Source of the DNA: Oligosphaeraceae bacterium | GTDB lineage: Bacteria; Verrucomicrobiota; Lentisphaeria; Oligosphaerales; Oligosphaeraceae | Length of the DNA stretch: 11,867 nucleotides | Assembly (NCBI GenBank): GCA_012515455.1 | Contig: JAAYYJ010000470.1 | Span: 1-11,867 of the forward strand | Direction of reading: 5' to 3' | Shown here: positions 1 through 5,812 of the stretch, piece by piece | How positions within the stretch are numbered: position 1 is the first letter of the stretch | Layout: every line of letters starts with the position of its first letter | Translations under genes and position numbers: made by a program | The notes under the pieces: model-generated | What the model was told of the DNA's origin: nothing | The model's database searches: none | Seen by the model: the letters and a program-made list of their open reading frames with translations, nothing else

Positions 1-141
1 ATCGCCGAGGCCCTCGGCCCCGCGGTTCTCAGCAGCCATCCTTCCCTGGACCGGCTGCGGGAGTTGCCTTTGCGAAAGACCATCCTGAACCCCGATTCAG
101 CCAGCGTGCAATCCTTAATGAAACGGACATTGTGTCCTTAG
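1..141 (+). CDS. 3' end of an unrecognised protein gene (partial)
   Basis: Frame 1 is open from the window edge to a TAG at 139-141, giving the last 46 residues of a protein that ends in MKRTLCP. I do not recognise the family from this fragment, which has no diagnostic motif. The open frame, the ordinary codon use and the position just before nagB suggest a real gene tail. nagB starts 25 bp after this stop, so the two could be cotranscribed. An open frame of 46 codons in GC-rich DNA can arise by chance, so the call is tentative. Confidence 0.45.
   Translation: MAEALGPAVLSSHPSLDRLRELPLRKTILNPDSASVQSLMKRTLCP
125..137. promoter_or_regulatory. Short dyad upstream of nagB (possible operator)
   Basis: GGACA-TTG-TGTCC is a perfect 5-bp inverted repeat with a 3-bp spacer. 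It lies inside the last codons of the upstream gene and 29 bp before the nagB start. A TATAAA at 142-147 could be a -10 element, but I see no good -35 at the usual distance. It could be a regulator site for nagB, or chance. Confidence 0.2.
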
Positions 142-166
142 TATAAACCCCAAAATCGGAGTTCTT

Positions 167-907
167 ATGCAGACCAAAATTTTTTCCGACAAACGTGAAC
201 TGGGTCAGTCTGCTGCTGCCTGCGGTGCTTCCTACATCCGGGCTGCGCTTGCCGCTCGCGGCTGCGCCAACATCATTGTCGCTACTGCTGCCAGCCAGTT
301 CGAGCTTCAGGACGCTCTGATTAAGGAGAAGGACATCGATTGGTCGAAAGTGCGGATTTTTCACCTCGATGAGTATATCTGCCTGCCCGAAGACCACCCC
401 GCCAGCTTCCGCAAGAATCTGCGCCAGCGTTTCATCGACCGCCTGCCCTGCCCCCCAGCCCAGTTTTTCCCGGTCGATGGCAATTCCAGCAATCTCCAGT
501 CGGTTATCAATGCTTTGGGTCAGGAACTGCAGAAATATCCCACTGATGTCGCTTTTATCGGCATCGGTGAAAACGGCCATATCGCTTTCAATGACCCGCC
601 GGCCGATTTCCAGACCAATGCCGCCTTTCTGGTTATTGAACTCGATGAAGCCTGCCGCCGCCAGCAGCTCGGCGAGGGCTGGTTCCCGACTCTGGCTGAT
701 GTCCCGAAGCTGGCCTTGTCAATGAGCGTCACGCAGATCATGAAGAGCAAAGCCATCATCAACACCGTACCCGATCTGCGCAAGGCCAAAGCGGTCCAGG
801 CAGCCCTGCAGGGGCCGGTCACCAATCTCTGCCCGGCCTCAATCCTGCAGACCCATCCCGATTGCCATACCTTCCTGGATCAGAATTCGGCCTCGCTTCT
901 GAAGTAA
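167..907 (+). CDS. nagB: Glucosamine-6-phosphate deaminase / NagB-family sugar-phosphate isomerase
   Basis: Encodes a 246-residue cytoplasmic enzyme of the NagB/RpiA/SOL superfamily. The family converts glucosamine 6-phosphate to fructose 6-phosphate and ammonia in amino-sugar catabolism. Family motifs are present in order: HLDEY at 66-70 with the putative proton-transfer Asp68, GIGENGHIAFNDPP at 132-145 with the ring-opening His138, and the SMSVTQIM segment at 185-192. The N-terminal phosphate-binding loop is ATAASQF (39-45) instead of the classical ATG-x-TP form, so this belongs to a divergent NagB-like subfamily and the exact substrate is less certain. The ATG at 167 has GGAG at 158-161, spaced 5 nt. 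The gene is followed at once by an intrinsic terminator, so it ends its transcription unit. The length is slightly below the usual ~260 residues. Confidence 0.88.
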   Translation: MQTKIFSDKRELGQSAAACGASYIRAALAARGCANIIVATAASQFELQDALIKEKDIDWSKVRIFHLDEYICLPEDHPASFRKNLRQRFIDRLPCPPAQFFPVDGNSSNLQSVINALGQELQKYPTDVAFIGIGENGHIAFNDPPADFQTNAAFLVIELDEACRRQQLGEGWFPTLADVPKLALSMSVTQIMKSKAIINTVPDLRKAKAVQAALQGPVTNLCPASILQTHPDCHTFLDQNSASLLK

Positions 908-932
908 GACATTTCCTGATTTACCCCTCTCT

Positions 933-963
933 AAGCCACCTCCTGAAGGTGGCTTTTTTTTTT
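933..963 (+). terminator. Rho-independent terminator after nagB
   Basis: AAGCCACCT (933-941) pairs with AGGTGGCTT (947-955) over nine base pairs, closing a 5-nt loop, and runs directly into a tract of ten T residues (954-963). This is a textbook intrinsic terminator 26 bp after the nagB stop. It insulates the AT-rich winged-helix/tubulin region from nagB transcription. Confidence 0.93.
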
Positions 964-1040
964 GCCCTGCTTGGTTTATCTCAGCGCCCGCACTATCGCG
1001 GCAAATATCTGACAAGAATAATCTTATGCAAAATTTGGCG

Positions 1041-1105
1041 CAGAATTCAGGGACACCTGAAACTCTGACTGGAGTATGCTCTCCAGGCTGGCAGAACACC
1101 CCTGC
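1041..1105. other. Array of adjacent hairpins in non-coding DNA
   Basis: Three inverted repeats sit side by side in a region with no gene. The first is CAGA-a-TTCAGG-gaca-CCTGAA-ac-TCTG (1041-1067), ten base pairs with a small internal loop and a tetraloop. The second is CTGGAG-tatgct-CTCCAG (1069-1086), a perfect 6-bp stem. The third is weaker, GCAG (1091-1094) with CTGC (1102-1105). None is followed by a T tract, so they do not look like extra terminators. They could be a small structured RNA, a readthrough mRNA structure, or DNA sites bound by a protein that recognises dyads. The first two are unlikely to be coding. Confidence 0.45.
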
Positions 1106-1108
1106 GGC

Positions 1109-1172
1109 AATAGAATTATACTATAATATAGTCTACTTACCTTTAGTGTGTTTAACTTTACTATACTAATTA
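1109..1172. other. AT-rich stretch with ACTATA repeats; candidate partition (tubC-like) or operator site
   Basis: By hand count about 14 of 64 bases are G or C, in sharp contrast to the window as a whole. It contains the perfect palindrome ACTATA-A-TATAGT (1120-1132), a further ACTATA at 1160-1165, and TTAGT (1143-1147) facing ACTAA (1165-1169). Type III partition systems place their centromere, a set of short iterons bound by the winged-helix TubR, directly upstream of tubR. This is the best candidate here, but the repeats are few and imperfect, so it could equally be an ordinary operator or an AT-rich promoter region. Confidence 0.4.
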
Positions 1173-1248
1173 AGCGGAGGAGTGTTCTGTCGGCCCTGGT
1201 TTACGCTTGTAGATTAGCGGTTTAAGGCAAGAAAAAAAGCGTTTTGAT

Positions 1249-1276
1249 TTGCTTTTGCGGAATAGTGTACTATGCT
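1249..1276 (+). promoter_or_regulatory. Candidate promoter of the winged-helix/tubulin operon
   Basis: TTGCTT (1249-1254) and TATGCT (1271-1276) are separated by 16 bp and could form sigma-70-type -35 and -10 elements. They would start a transcript near 1283 with a leader of about 140 nt. The dyad ATAGT-GT-ACTAT (1262-1273) covers the spacer and -10. A regulator binding there, possibly the product of the first gene, would repress transcription. AAAAGC/GCTTTT (1235-1240 and 1251-1256) forms another inverted repeat over the -35. Both hexamers match the consensus only moderately. Confidence 0.35.
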
Positions 1277-1301
1277 ATGCAGGTTGCGGGCTTACTTGCG
1301 G
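1255..1301 (+). repeat. Three direct copies of TTGCGG upstream of the winged-helix gene
   Basis: TTGCGG occurs at 1255-1260, 1284-1289 and 1296-1301, all in the same orientation, with start-to-start distances of 29 and 12 bp. They flank and follow the candidate -10. Short direct iterons upstream of a winged-helix gene are what a TubR-type protein binds, but six-base repeats in GC-rich DNA are weak evidence. Confidence 0.3.
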
Positions 1302-1367
1302 TATGTTTCTGCGCGGAGTCTTAGTGGCCGTCGTTTAGCATTCGGGAAAGAAGTGAAGCTTGCCTTG

Positions 1368-1390
1368 TGTGGGCTGGTTTCCAGTCCACA
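1368..1390 (+). promoter_or_regulatory. Stable hairpin in the leader of the winged-helix gene
   Basis: TGTGGGCTGG pairs with CCAGTCCACA across a TTT loop: ten pairs, one of them G-U in RNA. It ends 35 nt before the start codon at 1426 and has no T tract, so it is not a standard terminator. It could affect translation or stability of the leader, or act as a DNA dyad for a protein. Confidence 0.4.
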
Positions 1391-1425
1391 GTTACGGGTT
1401 CGGTCAGGGAGTCACAGGGGTAGCG

Positions 1426-1776
1426 ATGTCGGAGAAGTTGTCCAGCCACGAGAGTCAGGAGCTGTTTGAGGCTCAGTTATCTCGTCTGGGGGAAGCACAT
1501 TATCTGGTATTGTTATGGTCTGCGAAGAGCGAAGGGAAGGCTTGGAAATACAATTTGACGAATTTTTTTGATGATTTGAAGCATCTGGGGATTACCCGCA
1601 CGAAGCAGACTGCGGTAGCTGTTATAGAGGCGATGGCCTCTTTATGTTTTATAGAATTGCGGGATGAAAGCAACCGCAAAAACATATACATTACGAAATA
1701 CGGGGCCAAAGCACTGGCACGGTTGCTAGAGGCTCGCCGCTATGAATCCAAGGCTTCGGCATATTTGGAGGTATGA
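1426..1776 (+). CDS. Small winged-helix DNA-binding protein, TubR-like candidate
   Basis: Encodes 116 residues. Predicted layout: amphipathic helices at about 9-50, a helix-turn-helix with the likely recognition helix at about 57-72, a beta-hairpin wing at about 74-89, and a basic C-terminal helix at 91-107. That is the shape of a dimeric winged-helix regulator of the ArsR/MarR fold. The start at 1426 is preferred over the in-frame ATG at 1360 because AGGGG (1416-1420) lies 5 nt upstream, whereas the extra 22 residues would cover the leader hairpin. The stop is one base before the tubulin-like gene, so the two are translationally coupled. In type III partition the winged-helix TubR binds centromere iterons, recruits TubZ filaments and represses its own operon; that role is inferred from context, not sequence similarity. 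Hand-counted GC is about 44% over 1501-1620, lower than its neighbours, which suggests transfer. It could also be a plain autoregulator. Confidence 0.75.
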   Translation: MSEKLSSHESQELFEAQLSRLGEAHYLVLLWSAKSEGKAWKYNLTNFFDDLKHLGITRTKQTAVAVIEAMASLCFIELRDESNRKNIYITKYGAKALARLLEARRYESKASAYLEV

Positions 1777-1777
1777 G

Positions 1778-2872
1778 ATGACATTAGGCATAGGTGGTGC
1801 GGGCTGCAAGCTGGCTGCGTTGTTGGATGACAGCGCGGTGCTGGTCAATGTCTCCGAGACGGAATTGGCGAAAGTTCCCGGAGGCGGGCGGCGGATTTTA
1901 GCCAGCCTGCACGCCGGGAAGGGCCAGTTCAAAGGTTCCCGCAAGGATCGCCGTCTGGGTCTGGACGCATACTTGTCAGTGAAGCGGGAGCTGCTCAGTC
2001 TGATCAAGGGGAACATGGTCTTCAGTTCCACTGGAGGTGGGACTGGCAACGGTATTGTCAGCGGCATTCTCGGGGATTTGACCGACGAGGAAGATATCTC
2101 CACGGAGGACAAGACCTTCTTCGCGTTTCTGCTGCCCTACGCCAAACTCGAGTCCAGTGAATTTATCAGCAACACCTCGGAATTTCTGGCGGGTCCTCTG
2201 GCGGGAGCGATTGACAGTGGCAACACCGGCAACATAGTGTTGTTCAGCAACCGGGTGAAGTTTGAGAAGCGTTTGTCGGAGCAGAAATTCAACCAGATGC
2301 TGATTGAGTCGCTGAAGGTATTTCTGGCTATTCCGGACAAAAATGACCAGTTTCGCCTGCTGGATGGTCATATCGACCACGAGGACTTTGCGTTGTTCAG
2401 TTCCAAGCCATACTTCAATCATTTCACCTATTTTGACTACAATCCTGAGCAGTCGTTTGAAAAGCAACTGACCCAGAATTGCAATCCGCTGCTGCTGGCC
2501 CCGGAAGCGCCGATTGAGGCGTTGTTTTTACTGGAGGTGCCCGCGGGCGGTGATCCGACCATGTTTTACAGCATTGTGGAATATTTTACCGACAAGAAAG
2601 TTTCCCCCATCTACAGCGTGGTTGAGAATCCGTCCCTGAAAGCACCTTTCATTACAGTTTCGCTGCTGTATTCACGCAAACCCGCGGAGCTGGTCAACGA
2701 TTTCAATATAATTGCCGAAAATCACGCCCAGGCCAAAGTCCAGAAGTCATTAGACCAATATGTGTCCCTGGCCAGACTGGAGGTCAACATGGCCAACAAG
2801 GCGCGGGAAGAAGTAAAGCTGCGGGGCGAAGAAGACGTGCTGGCCATCCTGAAGCGGCTCGGCAAACTGTAA
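1778..2872 (+). CDS. Tubulin/FtsZ-superfamily GTPase, TubZ-like
   Basis: A 364-residue cytomotive GTPase predicted to form GTP-dependent filaments. Tubulin-fold landmarks appear in order. T1 is GIGGAGCK (4-11). T2-like is VNVSETE (23-29). The phosphate loop T4 is GGGTGNG (86-92). Asn172 in KFNQML is the likely guanine-contacting residue at the start of helix H7. T7 is HIDHED (198-203), whose Asp200 and Asp203 align with the FtsZ acidic residues that trigger hydrolysis in the next subunit. The C-terminal part (about 210-315) fits the activation domain and ends in a charged basic helix (315-364). There is no FtsZ-type CCTP peptide, so it is not the division FtsZ. The ATG at 1778 is chosen over the in-frame ATG at 1742 because GGAGG (1767-1771) precedes it by 6 nt and T1 then begins at residue 4, as expected. 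The winged-helix gene ends one base upstream. TubZ, PhuZ and the FtsZ-like-1/2 families are the alternatives; gene order favours TubZ. Confidence 0.85.
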   Translation: MTLGIGGAGCKLAALLDDSAVLVNVSETELAKVPGGGRRILASLHAGKGQFKGSRKDRRLGLDAYLSVKRELLSLIKGNMVFSSTGGGTGNGIVSGILGDLTDEEDISTEDKTFFAFLLPYAKLESSEFISNTSEFLAGPLAGAIDSGNTGNIVLFSNRVKFEKRLSEQKFNQMLIESLKVFLAIPDKNDQFRLLDGHIDHEDFALFSSKPYFNHFTYFDYNPEQSFEKQLTQNCNPLLLAPEAPIEALFLLEVPAGGDPTMFYSIVEYFTDKKVSPIYSVVENPSLKAPFITVSLLYSRKPAELVNDFNIIAENHAQAKVQKSLDQYVSLARLEVNMANKAREEVKLRGEEDVLAILKRLGKL

Positions 2873-2975
2873 GTTCAGAGCAGGATGCAGACAGACAGCC
2901 AGAACGGTGCCCCGAGGATACCAGGAACCTTCCAGCGGCAGCACTAGTTCTAACGCATCGGACCATAGACTGGTA

Positions 2976-4448
2976 ATGAATAAAAATGCAAATAACAAGC
3001 GGGGAGGCGGGAGTACAATTCCCGCGACCGGCAAACGCAAATACCTGAACCCGGACGGCTCAGCTGTGCCGGACAGTGATGCGCCGGCAGCGGCCACAGG
3101 CGCGGCGGTGGTAAATACGCAGCCGAAGACCACCAGCCCGGCCCGGCGCTATCTCGATAGCAGCGAAATTGACCCGCAGGGCAACAGCAAGCGCAAGGTG
3201 GCGGAGACGCAGCAAATCTTCACCAAAAGGCTGCGCCGGGATGCCAGCAGCCCAGACAGCACTGCTGCGGCCGGCAGTCAGGGGGACGCCGAAGAGGGCA
3301 AAATCCAGGTCATCTCCCGGAACGCCAGCAACCGCCTGACAACGGCAGAGCCAGAAGCGGTAGAGCCAGAAGCGGCAGAACTAGCGGCGTCCGAGGCGGC
3401 GGCGTCCGAGGCGGATTGCACCGTGACTCCAGAGCGGCCGGACAGCTCGAATCGTCGCTTCCTGGAAAATCTGCGCAACAGCCTCCCGGAAGAAGCGGCC
3501 GTTCTCGACAGCGACGGTATACTGGAGATTCGTTCCGCCTGCAAGCGCGGCGGTTACGAACTGCTGGGGCTCTTTGCCAAGGGTGCGGAAAGTCTGCTCT
3601 ACCGCGCCCGCACCGGCCGGCAAATCTTCTGTGTCAAGGCTATCCGCAACCAATGGGACGTCTGGCTGGGAAACAGCAAGACAAAACGGGACGAAGAAAA
3701 GCTGCAAGACGTCTCTTATAGTACCAAACTGCGCCATTTGCGCAATGAACATGATGTCGCCCGGGCTCTATACAGTGACCAGGAGGAGATGCCCATTGCC
3801 AGAATTTTTGGCTTGCGCAGGGTAACTAAGTTCGGGCTGGAGCTGGGCTACGATTTGCTGATGGAATATCTCTGGGGCCACGACCTGTCACAACGCACAT
3901 TGCTGAAAATGCTGCTTCCAGAAGATAAAGTCCGCATCATGTATGAAGCCACCAAGGCTGTGAACTACATGCATAAGCGAAAATTCATCCATCTTGATAT
4001 CAAACCGTCAAATTTTGTGCTCACTCACACCGGCCAGGTGCGGCTGATTGATTTCGGCATCTCGGTCTCGTGCGGGCACCGGAGCCGCTCCATCACCGGC
4101 ACGGCCGGCTATCTGTCGCCAGAGCAGATTGCCAAGGAGACCTTGGATGAGAAAACCGATATCTTTGCTCTGGGGATCACCTTCGCCATTCTGTTCGGGG
4201 GGCGGCCGCTCCTGCAAACACACGACGAATTGCTGTCCCGCTCGACCCGGCGGGATGCCAAATTCCATTTGGAAAGCAGCACCGTCAGTGCCGTCAGCGA
4301 GACCCCCGAGCTGATAAACATGCCTCAGATTGCGGAAATTATCCGCAACTGCTCGATTCTCAAGCGGAACGAGCGCATCCCCTCCTGTAACTACCTGCTT
4401 AATCTACTGCAGAACGCAGCAGAGAAATACAACATTAAGCTGGAATGA
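2976..4448 (+). CDS. Hanks-type Ser/Thr protein kinase with a long disordered N-terminus
   Basis: 490 residues from the ATG at 2976. The kinase domain covers about 194-479: a degenerate glycine loop (FAKGAESLLY, from about 201), ATP-anchoring Lys221 in FCVKAI, helix-C Glu258, the catalytic loop HLDIKPSNF with Asp341 and Asn346, DFG at 359-361, and the GTAGYLSPEQ activation/APE region at 375-384. The catalytic residues are intact, but HRD is HLD, so it is a non-RD kinase and may not need activation-loop phosphorylation. Residues 1-190 are low complexity, rich in Ala, Ser, Glu and Pro, with basic-aromatic-Leu motifs RKYLN (22-26), RRYLD (57-61) and RRFLE (160-164). There is no membrane segment, PASTA or other sensor domain, so it is cytosolic. 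It starts 103 bp after the tubulin-like gene on the same strand; filament or partition proteins are possible substrates by inference. The start is uncertain: a GTG at 2907 would add 23 residues, and neither start has a clear ribosome site. Confidence 0.88.
   Translation: MNKNANNKRGGGSTIPATGKRKYLNPDGSAVPDSDAPAAATGAAVVNTQPKTTSPARRYLDSSEIDPQGNSKRKVAETQQIFTKRLRRDASSPDSTAAAGSQGDAEEGKIQVISRNASNRLTTAEPEAVEPEAAELAASEAAASEADCTVTPERPDSSNRRFLENLRNSLPEEAAVLDSDGILEIRSACKRGGYELLGLFAKGAESLLYRARTGRQIFCVKAIRNQWDVWLGNSKTKRDEEKLQDVSYSTKLRHLRNEHDVARALYSDQEEMPIARIFGLRRVTKFGLELGYDLLMEYLWGHDLSQRTLLKMLLPEDKVRIMYEATKAVNYMHKRKFIHLDIKPSNFVLTHTGQVRLIDFGISVSCGHRSRSITGTAGYLSPEQIAKETLDEKTDIFALGITFAILFGGRPLLQTHDELLSRSTRRDAKFHLESSTVSAVSETPELINMPQIAEIIRNCSILKRNERIPSCNYLLNLLQNAAEKYNIKLE
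3347..3414 (+). repeat. 15-bp tandem repeats in the kinase linker
   Basis: Two 15-bp duplications follow each other inside the kinase gene: AGAGCCAGAAGCGG at 3347 and 3362, then GGCGTCCGAGGCGG at 3386 and 3401. They encode the acidic PEAVEPEAAELAASEAAASEAD tract. Units are a multiple of three, so slippage changes linker length without breaking the frame. Confidence 0.75.
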
Positions 4449-4450
4449 GA

Positions 4451-4482
4451 CCTGACCTCAGTCGGCTGCAGGTCAGGCCGAC
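4451..4482 (+). terminator. Two mutually exclusive hairpins between the kinase gene and argJ
   Basis: CCTGACCT (4451-4458) can pair with AGGTCAGG (4470-4477), an 8-bp stem. Alternatively GTCGGC (4461-4466) can pair with GCCGAC (4477-4482). The two share bases, so only one can form at a time. There is no T tract after either, so termination would be weak or Rho-dependent. The start is 2 bases after the kinase stop and argJ begins 44 bp further on. It could be a terminator, a stability element, or an attenuator-like switch before argJ. Confidence 0.4.
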
Positions 4483-4526
4483 GGACCTTTCCGCACCCGG
4501 ATTTTGTTCTCACAACCAGGCTAACC

Positions 4527-5759
4527 ATGACTATAAAAATCATACCCTCGGGGTCCGTAAGTAGCCCGTCCGGTTTTCAGGCCTGCGGCGTGAAAGCCGG
4601 ACTGAAACGCAGCGGGCAGCCCGACCTGGCCCTGCTGTACTGCGAAGTCCCCGCCACCGCTGCGGCCGCCTTCACCAGCAATCTGTTCGCCGCCGCTCCA
4701 GTTCTCTGGGACCGCAAAATTATAGCTGCCGGCCAGCCGGTCCGGGCAGTGCTGGTCAACAGCGGGAATGCCAATGCCTGCACTGGCGCTGCCGGGCTGG
4801 CGGCAGCAGAAGCAATGGCCACGCAGGTCGCCGCGGAACTGGGGCTCCAGCCCCAGGAAGTGCTGGTCTCCTCCACTGGCCGAATCGGCGTACAGATGCC
4901 CATGGACATCATCAGTGCGGGGACCAGGCTGGCTGCGCGGGCCTTGTCACGAGAGGGCGGAATTGCGGCCTCTGAAGCCATCATCACCACTGACACCCGG
5001 CCCAAACACCGGGCCTGTCAAATCGAGCTGGGCGGCAAAACGGTCACCCTGGGCGGCATGACCAAAGGCGCGGGGATGATCGCCCCGCAAATGCGACTCT
5101 GCACCCCGCAAGCAACCATGCTGGCCTATATCACCACCGATGCCTGCATCGAGCGGGAGGCGCTGGCCAGCTGCCTGGCGGCCTCGCTAGACCAATCCTT
5201 CAACCGGATCATTGTCGATGGCGACACCAGCACCAATGACACCGTGATTGCCCTGGCCAGCGGGCTAGCCGGCAATCCCTGCATCCAGTCCGGCAGCCCA
5301 GACTGGGAAAAATTCCAGACTGCGTTCCGGGAGCTCGTCGCCTACCTGGCCAAGGAGATGGTCCTGGACGGCGAGGGAGTGACGCATTTTGTGGAGCTGA
5401 ATGTCAGCGGCACCGGCACCGACCAAGACGCCCGCCGCATCGCGGAAGCGATTGCCCGTTCGCCGCTGTGCAAGACCGCCTGGTTCGGGCATGACCCGAA
5501 CTGGGGACGGATTCTGGCCGCCGCCGGATACAGCGGAGTGGAGTTTGAGCCTGCGGCGGTGGCCCTGGACTATCAGGGCCTGCCTATCGTAAGAAACGGG
5601 CAGGGGACGGATACGCCCGAGGAAAAGCAATCCGAAGCGCTGCAGAACCGCGAAATCCGCATTGACCTGCGGGTCGGAAACGGGTCCGGGAAGTTTACCA
5701 TCTGGACCTGCGATTTGAGCTACGAGTACGTTAAAATCAACGCCGACTACCATACTTGA
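4527..5759 (+). CDS. argJ: Glutamate N-acetyltransferase / ornithine acetyltransferase
   Basis: 410 residues of the ArgJ family. The enzyme moves the acetyl group from N-acetylornithine to glutamate in the cyclic arginine pathway; bifunctional members also use acetyl-CoA. Landmarks are VNSGNANACTG (77-87), the STGRIG segment (116-121), TTDTRPK (154-160), KGAGMI (180-185), the autocleavage site QATML with nucleophile Thr197, ITTDA (202-206), DGDTSTNDT (231-239) and GHDPNWGRI (321-329). Cleavage before Thr197 would give an alpha chain of 196 and a beta chain of 214 residues. Between the KGAGMI motif and ATML there are about six residues (RLCTPQ) more than in the common GMIHPNMATML arrangement. 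The length is normal. The ATG at 4527 has AGG at 4518-4520. No other arg gene is in the window. Hand-counted GC reaches 68% over 4741-4800. Confidence 0.95.
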   Translation: MTIKIIPSGSVSSPSGFQACGVKAGLKRSGQPDLALLYCEVPATAAAAFTSNLFAAAPVLWDRKIIAAGQPVRAVLVNSGNANACTGAAGLAAAEAMATQVAAELGLQPQEVLVSSTGRIGVQMPMDIISAGTRLAARALSREGGIAASEAIITTDTRPKHRACQIELGGKTVTLGGMTKGAGMIAPQMRLCTPQATMLAYITTDACIEREALASCLAASLDQSFNRIIVDGDTSTNDTVIALASGLAGNPCIQSGSPDWEKFQTAFRELVAYLAKEMVLDGEGVTHFVELNVSGTGTDQDARRIAEAIARSPLCKTAWFGHDPNWGRILAAAGYSGVEFEPAAVALDYQGLPIVRNGQGTDTPEEKQSEALQNREIRIDLRVGNGSGKFTIWTCDLSYEYVKINADYHT

Positions 5760-5812
5760 GCGCACTGCTGCGGCTGCGTTTTGCGTCTGGTCCACATCCT
5801 CAACCCTGGATC

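Noticed and set aside
29..580. 183-codon minus-strand open frame over nagB
   Set aside because: It is antisense to a clear NagB coding region; the motifs are on the plus strand.
1360..1425. N-terminal extension of the winged-helix protein from the ATG at 1360
   Set aside because: The segment overlaps the leader hairpin and looks unlike the rest of the protein. The ATG at 1426 has a proper ribosome site.
964..1425. tRNA gene or known riboswitch in the non-coding region
   Set aside because: I find no cloverleaf with a T-loop or anticodon arm, and no aptamer core that I recognise.
1272..1469. 65-codon open frame upstream of the winged-helix gene
   Set aside because: It overlaps the candidate -10, the leader hairpin and the real gene in another frame, is rich in Arg and Ser as shadow frames often are, and has no ribosome site.
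1742..1777. Earlier in-frame ATG giving a 376-residue tubulin-like protein
   Set aside because: It lies inside the winged-helix gene, has no ribosome site, and puts 12 extra residues before T1. The ATG at 1778 has GGAGG at 1767-1771 with ideal spacing.
1778..2872. Calling the tubulin-like gene the cell-division ftsZ
   Set aside because: It lacks the conserved C-terminal FtsZ tail, is divergent outside the GTPase loops, and is not next to ftsA or mur genes.
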